Assembly: GCA_016710335.1 (NCBI GenBank)
Contig: JADJXQ010000002.1
Location: forward strand, 310,001 to 374,000
Source: Rhodospirillales bacterium
GTDB taxonomy: Bacteria > Pseudomonadota > Alphaproteobacteria > Rhodospirillales > Defluviicoccaceae
Reading direction: 5' to 3'
DNA length: 64,000 nt
The position numbers and the translations under genes were made by a program. Of this stretch, positions 25,587 through 34,149 are shown piece after piece. The first letter of the stretch is position 1; each line of letters opens with the position of its first letter. The notes under the pieces were generated by a model. It saw nothing but the letters and a program-made list of their open reading frames with translations, searched no databases and was not told the DNA's origin.

Positions 25587-26768
25587 CTAGGCGGCCTTGT
25601 CGCCCAGCTGGGCGCATGCTGTGTCCAAAATCCCCGCCGCTTCGACCACCTGTTGTTCGCCGATGATCAACGGCGGCACCAGCCGCACCACATCCTCGGC
25701 GGCCGGCACCACCAGCAACCCCAGCTCCATAAGTTGCGCCACGAACGGCCGCACATCGGAGGACAGCTTGAGGCCGCGCATCAACCCCCGCCCCCGCAGC
25801 TCCGTAATCTGCTGCGGATACGAAGCCGCGAGCGCCGTCACGTGCCGGTCGAGATGCCGGGCGGCTTCCTGCACGCTTTCGAGAAAGCCCTCTGCCAGCA
25901 TCACGTCGAGCACTGCGTTCCCCACCGCCATCGCCAGCGGATTGCCGCCGAACGTGCTGCCATGACTGCCCGGGGAGAGGGCAGCGGCGGCTGCTTCGGT
26001 AGCCAAGCAGGCGCCGATCGGAAAGCCGCCGCCGAGTCCCTTGGCCACCGCCATGACATCGGGCGTCACGCCTGCCCATTCGTGGGCGAACAGCTTGCCG
26101 GTGCGGCCCATGCCGCACTGCACCTCATCGAAGATCAGCAGCAGCCCGCATTCGTCCGCAACCTCGCGCAACCCGATCAGGAACGCGTCGCTGGCGGCGC
26201 GCACTCCTCCTTCGCCCTGCACCGGCTCCACCAGTATAGCACCCGTCTCTCTCGTAACCGCTGCTCGAACCTGATCGACGTTGCCGAACGCGACGTGGTC
26301 GAAACCATCGACGGCAGGGGCGAAGCCTTCTAGGTGGCGGGGCGACCCGCCAGCGGCGATCGTCGCCAGAGTTCGGCCGTGAAAGGCGCCGGCGCAGGCG
26401 ATCACCCGGTAGCGTTCGGGATGACCAGTGTCATCGTGGTACTTGCGGACCAGCTTGAGGGCGCACTCCACGGCCTCGGCGCCCGAATTGCTGAAAAGCA
26501 CGCGGTCGGCGAAAGTGGCGCCCACCAACCGCTCGGCAAGGCGTTCCTGCTCGGGAACGTTGTAGAGGTTGGAGCAGTGCCACAGCCGCTCCGCCTGCCG
26601 CTGCAACGCCGCCACCAGATGCGGATGGCAGTGTCCGAGCGCAGCGACGGCGATGCCGGCCGCGAAGTCAAGATAGCGCCGTCCGTCATGAGAGAAGAGA
26701 TACGGACCTTCACCCCGCTCGAAGGCGAGGTCGAAGCGCCGATAGTTGGACATAAGCGCAGAGTGCAC
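25587..26768 (-). CDS. argD: Acetylornithine/succinyldiaminopimelate aminotransferase
   Basis: A 393-residue class III PLP aminotransferase. It has the GAFHGRT loop, LIFDEVQCGMGRTGKLFA and the PLP lysine in VMAVAKGLGGGFPIG. ArgD converts N-acetylglutamate semialdehyde to N-acetylornithine and usually also acts in lysine synthesis. I chose the GTG at 26768 because AGGAG lies at good spacing and the N-terminus (VHSALMSNYRR) aligns with the usual family start; an ATG at 26753 is possible. First gene of argD-argF-hslO; a good promoter lies upstream. Confidence 0.93.
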   Translation of the reverse strand: MHSALMSNYRRFDLAFERGEGPYLFSHDGRRYLDFAAGIAVAALGHCHPHLVAALQRQAERLWHCSNLYNVPEQERLAERLVGATFADRVLFSNSGAEAVECALKLVRKYHDDTGHPERYRVIACAGAFHGRTLATIAAGGSPRHLEGFAPAVDGFDHVAFGNVDQVRAAVTRETGAILVEPVQGEGGVRAASDAFLIGLREVADECGLLLIFDEVQCGMGRTGKLFAHEWAGVTPDVMAVAKGLGGGFPIGACLATEAAAAALSPGSHGSTFGGNPLAMAVGNAVLDVMLAEGFLESVQEAARHLDRHVTALAASYPQQITELRGRGLMRGLKLSSDVRPFVAQLMELGLLVVPAAEDVVRLVPPLIIGEQQVVEAAGILDTACAQLGDKAA

Positions 26769-26826
26769 GACGGTCTCCTGAGCAACGCTGCCGAGGCACG
26801 CTACCGCCGGCACCGAAAAGGCGCAA

Positions 26827-26855
26827 ACTTAGTGAAGCGGCACGCGCCCTGTCAA
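26827..26855 (-). promoter_or_regulatory. Promoter for argD-argF-hslO
   Basis: On the minus strand a perfect TTGACA (26855-26850) is followed by 17 bases and CTAAGT (26832-26827). It lies 59 bases before the argD GTG. No arginine-regulator operator could be recognised with confidence. Confidence 0.6.
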
Positions 26856-26897
26856 CGCTGACACGCCGAGGATGGATCGCGCCGTGCCCGCGCCCGC

Positions 26898-27623
26898 TCA
26901 TCCAGCCGGCGCCACCAGAACCTTGCGCTGATGGGAAATCAGCTCGGCCACGCCCTTGCGGGCCAGGGTGAGCATGTCGGCGAATTGTGCATCCGTGAAC
27001 GGCGCTTCCTCGGCGGTGGCCTGAATCTCGACGATGCCGCCGCGGCCGGTGAGGACGAAGTTGGCGTCGGTCAGCGCAGCGCTGTCCTCGGCGTAGTCCA
27101 GATCGAGCACTGGCGCGCCTTTATAGATACCGCAGGAGACGGCGGCGACCTGATCAATCAGCGGGATGCTCGTCAGGATGCCGAGATCCACCAGCCGCCG
27201 GAACGCCAGATGCAGCGCGACATAGGCGCCGGTGATGGACGCCGTGCGGGTGCCGCCGTCGGCCTGGATGACGTCGCAGTCGACGCGAATCTGCATCTCA
27301 CCCATGGCGGCACGGTCAACCACCGCGCGCAGGCTGCGCCCGATCAAGCGCTGGATCTCGTGCGTGCGGCCGCCCTGCTTGCCGCGCGCCGCCTCGCGCG
27401 CGGTGCGCTCTTGTGTAGCTCGCGGCAGCATCCCGTATTCCGCCGTCACCCAGCCGCGGCCGGTGTCGCGGATGAACGCCGGCACGCGATCCTCCACTGA
27501 AGCGGTGCAAAGCACGTGGGTGTCCCCAAACCGCACCAGGCACGACCCCTCCGCGTACTTGCTCACCTCCGTCTCCAGAACGACTTGGCGCAGCTTGTCG
27601 GAGGCGCGACCGGAGGGTCTCAT
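26898..27623 (-). CDS. rph: Ribonuclease PH
   Basis: RNase PH trims tRNA 3' ends by phosphorolysis. The 241-residue protein is full length and opens with MRPSGRASDKLR. It has the phosphate/active-site stretches GWVTAEYGMLPRAT, RTHEIQRLIGRSLRAV and DCDVIQADGGTRTASITGA, with the catalytic Asp and Arg of the family. It is divergent from hrcA, an arrangement found in many alphaproteobacteria, and the 217-base gap holds signals for both. Confidence 0.96.
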   Translation of the reverse strand: MRPSGRASDKLRQVVLETEVSKYAEGSCLVRFGDTHVLCTASVEDRVPAFIRDTGRGWVTAEYGMLPRATQERTAREAARGKQGGRTHEIQRLIGRSLRAVVDRAAMGEMQIRVDCDVIQADGGTRTASITGAYVALHLAFRRLVDLGILTSIPLIDQVAAVSCGIYKGAPVLDLDYAEDSAALTDANFVLTGRGGIVEIQATAEEAPFTDAQFADMLTLARKGVAELISHQRKVLVAPAG

Positions 27624-27713
27624 CGGGCAAATCTCGCATAGTCAGGGATGAAAGGGAGCGGGGAAAGCGGCAGAGGCTACTCCGGCCGCACCGGCTCGTA
27701 AAGCCCGGTCACG

Positions 27714-27742
27714 TTGACGCTTGCCGGACCCGAGGCTACATA
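27714..27742 (+). promoter_or_regulatory. Candidate promoter for hrcA-grpE
   Basis: TTGACG (27714-27719), 17-base spacer, TACATA (27737-27742). It lies about 100 bases before the hrcA ATG. A sigma32 reading is possible in view of the genes but is not clear. No CIRCE inverted repeat (TTAGCACTC type) is present in the gap. Confidence 0.5.
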
Positions 27743-27840
27743 TTGCGTAGTGCCCGGCGGGGGGCCCCACGTAAGCTGGGCGCCAGGCGTTGCGGACAGA
27801 CGGAACAACGAAGCTGCAGACTCCGGATCACAGACAGGAC

Positions 27841-28926
27841 ATGCTGGTTTCTGAACTCAATCAGCGTTCGCGCACCATATTTCGCCACATCGTCGACGCC
27901 TACCTGGAGACCGGCGAACCGATCGGCTCGCGCACGCTGTCGAAGAGATTGAGCGCAAACTCTTCTCTGGCATTCGGAGCAGTTTCTGGATTATCTCAGG
28001 GCCTCAATCTCTCGCCGGCAACGATCCGCAATGTCATGGCGGATCTCGAAGAAGCCGGACTTCTGTTCGCGCCGCACACGTCCGCGGGCCGCCTGCCGAC
28101 CGAGTTGGGCCTGCGTCTGTTCGTGGACGGGTTACTTCGCATAGGGGATCTCCCCGAGGAGGAACGCCGTAATCTTTCCGAGCAGTTCGCCGGCTCAGCG
28201 TCCAGCATCGAGGGCTTGCTGGAGAAGGCGACGACGACGCTGTCCGGGCTCTCCCACTGCGCCGGCTTGGTCATGGCGCCGAAGAACGACGGTCCCCTCA
28301 AGCACATCGAGATCGTCAATCTCAACCCCGGCCGCGCGCTGGTCGTTCTCGTCCACGACAACGGCATGGTCGAGAACCGCATCGTCGAAGTGCCGCCGGA
28401 CCTCCGCCCGTCGGCCCTCGTAGAAGCCTCGAACTTCCTGAGCGCGCGCCTGGTCGGCCGGTCCATCGCCGATGCCCGCGCAGAAATCCTCGCCGAGCTC
28501 AAGACGCACGAGGCACGTCTCGGCGATCTCGCCGGCAAGGTGGTGGAATCGGGTCTCGCGACTTGGGCGGGGGGCGAAAGCGGCGCATCGCTGATCGTTC
28601 GCGGGCAGGCCAACCTGCTCGAGGAAATCCAGGGCATCGAGGAGTTGGAGCAGGTCCGTGCCCTGTTCTCGATCCTCGAAACCAAGGAGATGATGCTCAA
28701 CGTGCTGTCCCTCGTCGACAATGCCGAGGGCGTCCAGATCTTCATCGGTTCCGGAAACCAGCTATTCAACGTTGCCGGGTGCGCACTGATTATAAGCCCA
28801 TATCGGGGTAGCCGCCGCAACATCATCGGCGCCATCGGCGTGATCGGACCGACCCGCATGAATTATGCGCGAATCATTCCGATGGTAGACTACACCGCCA
28901 AGCTGGTCGGGGAATTGATCGGCTGA
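27841..28926 (+). CDS. hrcA: Heat-inducible transcription repressor HrcA (with an unusual insertion)
   Basis: HrcA represses groE and other heat-shock genes by binding CIRCE operators and depends on GroEL to fold. The 361-residue protein has the N-terminal winged helix (IGSRTLSKRL, then NLSPATIRNVMADLEEAGLL and HTSAGRLPTELGLRLFVDG) and the long C-terminal domain ending SRRNIIGAIGVIGPTRMNYA. Between the two parts of the helix-turn-helix there is an extra segment of about 17 residues (38-54, bases 27952-28002) that the family usually lacks. I chose the ATG at 27841 (MLVSELNQRS), the family's usual N-terminus. grpE follows after 33 bases. Confidence 0.93.
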   Translation: MLVSELNQRSRTIFRHIVDAYLETGEPIGSRTLSKRLSANSSLAFGAVSGLSQGLNLSPATIRNVMADLEEAGLLFAPHTSAGRLPTELGLRLFVDGLLRIGDLPEEERRNLSEQFAGSASSIEGLLEKATTTLSGLSHCAGLVMAPKNDGPLKHIEIVNLNPGRALVVLVHDNGMVENRIVEVPPDLRPSALVEASNFLSARLVGRSIADARAEILAELKTHEARLGDLAGKVVESGLATWAGGESGASLIVRGQANLLEEIQGIEELEQVRALFSILETKEMMLNVLSLVDNAEGVQIFIGSGNQLFNVAGCALIISPYRGSRRNIIGAIGVIGPTRMNYARIIPMVDYTAKLVGELIG

Positions 28927-28959
28927 ACCCTGAGACCACTTCAGACCAGAGGGCCATCC

Positions 28960-29706
28960 ATGTCACGAGAAAAAGCCAACGACAACATCGAGATCCGGGG
29001 GCAAAGCCCGGAGGTGGACCGAGCCGCACAGGTCGCATCCAACGCTCGCGAGATGGGCGGTGGAGAGACAGCGACCGACGCATATGACGCCACCTCGCTG
29101 GCCGAGGGTGACGGGGCGCAGACCGCTGATCCGGTGGATACGGCAGCCTTGCTCGAACGCCTCGCTGCAGCCGACGCCGAGATCGCCGAACTGAAGGATA
29201 AGCATCTGCGGGCGCTGGCGGAGATGGAAAACCTGCGGCGGCGCGCGGCGCGGGAGCGTCAAGATGCCGGCAACTACGCGGTAACCGGCTTCGCTCGCGA
29301 ATTGCTTGCGGTTGCCGACAACCTGCAGCGTGCCTTGGCTGCCGTTGATCGCGAGGCCTGCCAGAACGACCCTGCCCTGAGCGCGTTGGTCGCCGGCGTG
29401 GAGATGACGGAGAAGGCCTTGCTTGCCGCGTTCGCACGCCACGGCATCACCCCCATCGAAGCGGACGGCCAGCCGTTCGATCCCAACGTGCATGAGGCGA
29501 TGTTCGAGTTGCCGAACGACGCGGTTCCGCATGGCACGGTGGTTCAGATCCTGGAACCCGGCTACCGCATCCACGATCGTCCCCTGCGCCCCGCCCGCGT
29601 GGGTGTTTCCCGAGGCGGACCGAGATCGGCGCCGCAAGACGGGGCCGGCGGGATCAACGAACCTCACCGCGCCGAAGCCGCGCCCGCTGTCGACAAGGAG
29701 GTCTAG
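28960..29706 (+). CDS. grpE: Nucleotide exchange factor GrpE
   Basis: GrpE releases ADP from DnaK. The 248-residue protein has a disordered acidic N-terminus (about 1-60), a long coiled coil (about 60-110, ALLERLAAADAEIAELKDKH and AEMENLRRRAARER) and a beta domain with the signature FDPNVHEAMFELP and GTVVQILEPGYRIHDRPLRP. The C-terminal 35 residues after RPARVGVS are a polar extension. It forms a pair with hrcA; dnaK is not adjacent within the window. Confidence 0.95.
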   Translation: MSREKANDNIEIRGQSPEVDRAAQVASNAREMGGGETATDAYDATSLAEGDGAQTADPVDTAALLERLAAADAEIAELKDKHLRALAEMENLRRRAARERQDAGNYAVTGFARELLAVADNLQRALAAVDREACQNDPALSALVAGVEMTEKALLAAFARHGITPIEADGQPFDPNVHEAMFELPNDAVPHGTVVQILEPGYRIHDRPLRPARVGVSRGGPRSAPQDGAGGINEPHRAEAAPAVDKEV

Positions 29707-29909
29707 CCGGTTGGTGGACTGCACCGGCGCAGGCTGGCAACGTCACTCTACTTAAAGATTCGGCCCACTGCACTCGGCATGGCGCGGGACGAAATTTGCC
29801 TAGGCTGGCGCTTTCGCCTTCTACCGCCGGTGTTTTTCTGCACGCGTTGTGCGAGCGGTCAGGCAGCACTATGTCATCGGCAATCGCAATGATGTCCTGA
29901 GATCGCAAG

Positions 29910-31883
29910 ATGGCAAATCCGCCTCGCCGGCGCGCTGCGGTGGACTCTACGCCGTCCGCAGACAAGACGCTGTGGCAGAGGCCGTGGGTGCGGTTCATCG
30001 CGCGGTGGTTCGCGGTCGTCGTCATCTGGCTGACGCTGGCAGTCGGCGGCGTGGTCGTTTGGTATGGCACCGACCTTCCGGACGTGACGGAAGCCATTGC
30101 CGCGACACGGCGGCCGGCGATCACGATCGTCGCCGCCGATGGCACCGAGCTGGCAACCACCGGCGAGCTTTACGGTGTACCCGTTCAGGTCGGCGATCTC
30201 CCGCCGGCACTGCCGTCGGCGGTGCTCAGCATCGAGGACCGCCGGTTCTACTGGCATTTCGGAGTGGACGTGCTCGGACTTGCGCGCGCCGTGTTCGTCA
30301 ACCTGCGGGCCGGCCGCGTCGTCCAGGGCGGCTCAACCATTACTCAACAAGTGGCCAAGAACCTGTTCCTGACGCCCGAACGCACCTTCAAACGCAAGGT
30401 TCAGGAACTATTGCTGGCGCTGTGGCTGGAGCACAAGTTCACCAAGGATCAGATCCTCGCCCTTTACCTCAACCGCGCCTACTTCGGCGCCGGCACCTTC
30501 GGCGTCGACGCGGCTGCGCGGAAGTATTTCGGGGTTCCGGCAACCCGCGTCTCCACATACCAGGCGGCGATGTTGGCGGGCCTGTTGCGAGCGCCGTCAC
30601 GCTACAACCCACGTGCCAACCCGGACCTTGCCAGCGAGCGCACCGATGTGGTGCTGGCCAGCATGGTCGATGCCGGCGTCTTGAGCCGCGCAGAGGCCGA
30701 AGCCGCCAGGCAATTTCGCGGCAGTTTTCAGACTGCCGGATCAGGCCGCTACGACGCCCGGTACTTCGTCGACTGGGTGCTGACCCTGATCCCGGCCTTC
30801 GTCGGCGACGGAGACCGGGACTTGGTGGTAATGACCACACTGGACTCGCGTCTGCAGGGCATCGCGGAACAACGACTGGCGGACGCAGTCGGCGCCGCAG
30901 CTCAGGATCGTAACGTCTCCCAGGCCGCCCTCCTGTCCCTGTCGCCGGACGGCGCGGTGCGCGCCATGGTCGGCGGCAAGAGCTATCGGGAGAGCCAGTT
31001 CAACCGGGCCGTCCAAGCCCGCCGCCAGCCGGGATCGGCCTTCAAGCCGCTGGTCTACGTGGCCGGGCTGGAAGCGGGTTTGTCGCCGGAAAGCCGCTTC
31101 GTCGACGGACCGTTGTCGATCGGCGGATGGCGACCGCGCAACTTCAACGGCCGCTTTGAAGGCGAGGTGACGGTTCAGGACTCCCTCGCCCGCTCGATCA
31201 ACACGGTCGCAGTCCAGATCAGCGAGAAGGCCGGCCGCAAGCGCGTCGTCGAGGTGGCTAGGCGGTTCGGGGTCACTGGCGACATGCGCCCGACTGCCAG
31301 CCTTGCTCTCGGCGCCGCTGAAATCAGCCTGATTGAACTGACCGCCGCCTACGCCGTGTTCGCCAACGGTGGCTACGGCGTCTGGCCCTACGCCATCGAG
31401 ACCATCCAGGACGCCACCGGACAAGTCCTGTACCGGCGGCAGGGTTCCGGCCCTGGCCGCGTGGTCTCGCGAGACACCGCCGGCGCGATCACCCGCATGA
31501 TGGTGGCGGCGATCACCACCGGCACCGGCAAGGCGGCGCGGCTCGCACGCCCCGCCGCCGGCAAGACCGGAACATCTCAGGAGAATCGCGACGCTTGGTT
31601 TATCGGCTTCACCGCCGACCTCGTCACCGGCGTGTGGATGGGCAACGACAACGACACACCCATGAAAGGCGTCACCGGCGGCGGCCTGCCGGCCAAGCTG
31701 TGGCACGCCTTCATGACCGACGCCGAAGCCGGCTGGCCCGTCCGCCCCCTTCCCGGCGTGGCCCCCCCGCCCCCGCCCATGGTTCAGGCTCCGATCCCGC
31801 GCCAGCGTCCGGCCCCAGAACCGCCGCGCGAGCGCAACCTCCTCGATCGCATTCGAGATCTGTTCAACACCGAGGAGAGCTGA
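29910..31883 (+). CDS. Class A penicillin-binding protein (PBP1A family)
   Basis: A 657-residue bifunctional peptidoglycan synthase. One membrane anchor (about 27-52) is followed by a GT51 glycosyltransferase domain with SIEDRRFYWHFGVD (catalytic Glu), GGSTITQQVAKNLFL and the YLNRAYFGAGTFGVDAAA helix. The transpeptidase domain has SAFK with nucleophile S376 and K379, SIN at 429-431 and KTGTS at 552-556. The C-terminus is Pro-rich. No outer-membrane-activator docking domain is obvious. It is shorter than E. coli PBP1a, as is usual for the alphaproteobacterial PBP1A/PbpC-like group, so I give no symbol. Confidence 0.93.
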   Translation: MANPPRRRAAVDSTPSADKTLWQRPWVRFIARWFAVVVIWLTLAVGGVVVWYGTDLPDVTEAIAATRRPAITIVAADGTELATTGELYGVPVQVGDLPPALPSAVLSIEDRRFYWHFGVDVLGLARAVFVNLRAGRVVQGGSTITQQVAKNLFLTPERTFKRKVQELLLALWLEHKFTKDQILALYLNRAYFGAGTFGVDAAARKYFGVPATRVSTYQAAMLAGLLRAPSRYNPRANPDLASERTDVVLASMVDAGVLSRAEAEAARQFRGSFQTAGSGRYDARYFVDWVLTLIPAFVGDGDRDLVVMTTLDSRLQGIAEQRLADAVGAAAQDRNVSQAALLSLSPDGAVRAMVGGKSYRESQFNRAVQARRQPGSAFKPLVYVAGLEAGLSPESRFVDGPLSIGGWRPRNFNGRFEGEVTVQDSLARSINTVAVQISEKAGRKRVVEVARRFGVTGDMRPTASLALGAAEISLIELTAAYAVFANGGYGVWPYAIETIQDATGQVLYRRQGSGPGRVVSRDTAGAITRMMVAAITTGTGKAARLARPAAGKTGTSQENRDAWFIGFTADLVTGVWMGNDNDTPMKGVTGGGLPAKLWHAFMTDAEAGWPVRPLPGVAPPPPPMVQAPIPRQRPAPEPPRERNLLDRIRDLFNTEES

Positions 31884-31889
31884 GGCAGC

Positions 31890-32072
31890 CTGATCTTCGA
31901 TTTGAATTCCGGCATCCCCGGCGGCCTCGAAGCCGCGCACCGTATGATCGACCTTGCGGAGACCGCCGTAGCCGGTGTCTCCGTCCGCGATCAGCGGTGT
32001 CGCGGTGCCTTGCGCCATGGCGCCGGCACGGCCGACCATGTCAATGTACTGTGCCAGTCCGGCATTAGTGCA
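31890..32072 (-). pseudogene. Fragment of an isocitrate lyase/PEP mutase family gene
   Basis: About 60 codons on the minus strand read GLAQYIDMVGRAGAMAQ, then TPLIADGDTGYGG, then TVRGFEAAGDAGIQIEDQ. This is the core of the family (metal-binding Asp and the IEDQ strand), but only one fifth of a normal protein. The reading downstream continues antisense to the PBP gene without resemblance, and upstream it breaks at an inverted repeat (32066-32118). It is a remnant of a truncated gene, joined here by rearrangement. Confidence 0.6.
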
Positions 32073-32118
32073 CGATCTGACCCGGTCAGATGTACCATCT
32101 GAATAGGTCTGTGCACTA
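32066..32118. repeat. Nested inverted repeats at a probable rearrangement scar
   Basis: Outer pair: TAGTGCAC (32066-32073... read TTAGTGCAC) and GTGCACTA (32111-32118). Inner pair: ATCTGACC (32075-32082) and GGTCAGAT (32084-32091) with a one-base loop. They sit where the isocitrate-lyase-like fragment loses its upstream part and where the GNAT gene ends. They could be a terminator for the GNAT gene or the end of a lost mobile element. Confidence 0.65.
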
Positions 32119-32712
32119 GCGAACAGGCGGGACGTGCGGGGCGGAGCCGGCGGGAAGCAGGCCGGTCGAGCGCGGGTCGTCGATGATGACCCTCTCCCGG
32201 CAGTACGGGCGGAAGCCGGCGGCCTTATAGAAGCCGAGCGCCCTCGGGTGGTCCTCCGTGCAGGTGTGGAGCCAGACCCGGTGCGGGTCGCTCTGCCAGG
32301 CGATCTCCTGCATCCGCGCAAAAAAGAACCGGCCGAGACCTTGGCCGATGGCTTCCGGCACCAGGCCGAAGAAGACGATCTCCACGGCGTTCGGCTCTCG
32401 CCGGTCCAGTTCGGCGTAGCCGATCACGTCGCCGCTGCGGCGGAACATGAACACCTCGACCGCGGGATCGCGAAGCCGCGCGGCAAGTTCGTCATCGGGA
32501 ACCTGCAGCTGTTCCCACCACAGCCACGCCTCGCCGACCCGGCGGTAGAGATCGCGGTAGAGGGAAACAGGCACCGTCTCCAGGCGCTCGATCGCGGCGC
32601 CCGGCGGCGCCGGCGGCTCGCCGATGATCCGCGGCGGCGCGGTCGTTTCCAGGTATGTCACGACGGAGGAAAGCTTGCCCGGCGCCACCTCCGCGCCGAT
32701 GCTCACAGGCAT
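32116..32712 (-). CDS. GNAT family N-acetyltransferase
   Basis: A 198-residue acetyl-CoA-dependent acetyltransferase. The GNAT core is visible: VIGYAELDRRE on beta4, the acetyl-CoA loop PEAIGQGLGRFFF (Q/R-x-x-G-x-G/A pattern), and LHTCTEDHPRALGFYKAAGF at the C-terminal part. The substrate is unknown. The ATG at 32712 overlaps the stop of the dihydroorotase-type gene by 10 bases, so the two form an operon. Confidence 0.82.
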   Translation of the reverse strand: MPVSIGAEVAPGKLSSVVTYLETTAPPRIIGEPPAPPGAAIERLETVPVSLYRDLYRRVGEAWLWWEQLQVPDDELAARLRDPAVEVFMFRRSGDVIGYAELDRREPNAVEIVFFGLVPEAIGQGLGRFFFARMQEIAWQSDPHRVWLHTCTEDHPRALGFYKAAGFRPYCRERVIIDDPRSTGLLPAGSAPHVPPVR

Positions 32713-34034
32713 TCGAGAAACCGCACCGCCTGGCCGACCGCATCGCCGACCAGCTGGCCGTCGCGCATGACGACCTGGCCGCGGACGATGGTCATCATCG
32801 GCCAGCCGGTGACGCTGAAGCCATCGAACGGGGTCCAGCCGCAGCGGCTGACGATCCAGCGGTTGGTGATCATCCGCCGCGCCTTCAGATCCACCACAGT
32901 GAAATCGGCGGCGTACCCCAGCGCAATCCGGCCGCGCCCAGCGATGCCGTAGATGCGCGCCGGCCCAGCGCTGGTGAGGTCGACGAAGCGTTCGAGCGAG
33001 AGGCGTCCCTTGGCGACGTGGTCCAGCATCAGCGGCACCAATGTCTGCACGCCAGGCATGCCGGAAGGGCTCGCGGGATACGGTCGATTCTTTTCCTCGC
33101 GGGTGTGGGGGGCGTGGTCGGAGCCGATGCAGTCGACCAGCCCACCGGCGACCGCCGCCCATAGCGCCTCGCGGTGGCGAGCATCGCGGATCGGCGGGTT
33201 CATCTGCGCGTACTGGTCCAACTCCTCGTAACAGCGCGGCGCTTCGAGGGTGAGGTGCTGCGGCGTCACCTCGACGGTGGCGATGTCATGGTGGTCGCGC
33301 AACAGCGCCATCTCGTCGGCGGTGGTGACGTGGAGGATATGGACACGCCGCTTGGCGCCCTTGGCCAGCGCCAGCAAGCGACGGGTCGCGGCCAGCGCGG
33401 TTTCGGCATCCCGCCACTCCGGGTGCATTGCTACGTCCGCGCCGCCCTCGACGATGGTGAACCGCTCCTTCAGGCGCCGCTCGTCCTCGCAGTGCACGGC
33501 GACGCGGCGGGAGCCGGCGGCGAGCACCCGCGCGACGTCGGCGTCGTCGGCGACCAGAAGGTTGCCTGTGGAGCTGCCCATGAACACCTTGACGCCGGCG
33601 CAGGCGGGAAGGCGCTCCAACTCAGCCAGGCTCGCGGTGTTGTCAGGCGTGGCGCCGACGAAGAACGCCATGTCGACCCACGCGCGGCCCTTGGCGCGCC
33701 GGCACTTGTCGGCGAGCGCTGCGGCGGTGGTGGTGGGCGGGTTGGTGTTGGGCATGTCGAACACGGCGACCACTCCGCCCAATGCCGCCGCCGCGGTGCC
33801 GGTGCCGAGATCCTCCTTGTGCTCGAGCCCCGGCTCGCGGAAATGCACTTGGGTGTCGATGACGCCGGGAAGCACGTGCAGGCCTGAGCAATCGACGATC
33901 TCGGGCGCGGTAAACGGATCGAGAGCACCGATAGCGGCGATGCGGCCATTGCGCACACCGATGTCAGCGTCAACACGGCCACCCGGCGTAACGCAGGTGC
34001 CGCCGCGCAGCACCGAATCGAAGGCGGGTGTCAT
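32703..34034 (-). CDS. pyrC: Dihydroorotase-type amidohydrolase
   Basis: A 443-residue amidohydrolase of the dihydroorotase/AllB branch; dihydroorotase closes carbamoyl-aspartate to dihydroorotate in pyrimidine synthesis. Visible marks: DTQVHFREPGLEHKEDL (residues 60-76), the metal-bridging Lys in GVKVFMGSSTG, HILHVTTADE, and the catalytic Asp in CIGSDHAPHTREEK. The first His of the usual H-x-H pair is Gln here (DTQVH), which is common in this alphaproteobacterial subgroup as far as I recall. The ATG at 34034 gives the usual N-terminus. pyrB is not adjacent, so the pathway role is likely but not shown. Confidence 0.82.
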   Translation of the reverse strand: MTPAFDSVLRGGTCVTPGGRVDADIGVRNGRIAAIGALDPFTAPEIVDCSGLHVLPGVIDTQVHFREPGLEHKEDLGTGTAAAALGGVVAVFDMPNTNPPTTTAAALADKCRRAKGRAWVDMAFFVGATPDNTASLAELERLPACAGVKVFMGSSTGNLLVADDADVARVLAAGSRRVAVHCEDERRLKERFTIVEGGADVAMHPEWRDAETALAATRRLLALAKGAKRRVHILHVTTADEMALLRDHHDIATVEVTPQHLTLEAPRCYEELDQYAQMNPPIRDARHREALWAAVAGGLVDCIGSDHAPHTREEKNRPYPASPSGMPGVQTLVPLMLDHVAKGRLSLERFVDLTSAGPARIYGIAGRGRIALGYAADFTVVDLKARRMITNRWIVSRCGWTPFDGFSVTGWPMMTIVRGQVVMRDGQLVGDAVGQAVRFLECL

Positions 34035-34149
34035 GAGGGACCATTGGGACAGCGCATGAGCGAACTTATAGCCGTCTCGGCTTCGGCCACCAAACACTGT
34101 TCCGCATCATCGCGCGCGGCACATCGAATGCGCCGGAGTGTGATGCAGT

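Noticed and set aside
27624..27840. CIRCE operator upstream of hrcA
   Set aside because: No TTAGCACTC-N9-GAGTGCTAA type repeat is present in the rph-hrcA gap.
30741..32321. Very long minus-strand open frame across the PBP gene
   Set aside because: Antisense shadow of a GC-rich gene; only the 31890-32072 part shows real family likeness and is listed as a fragment.
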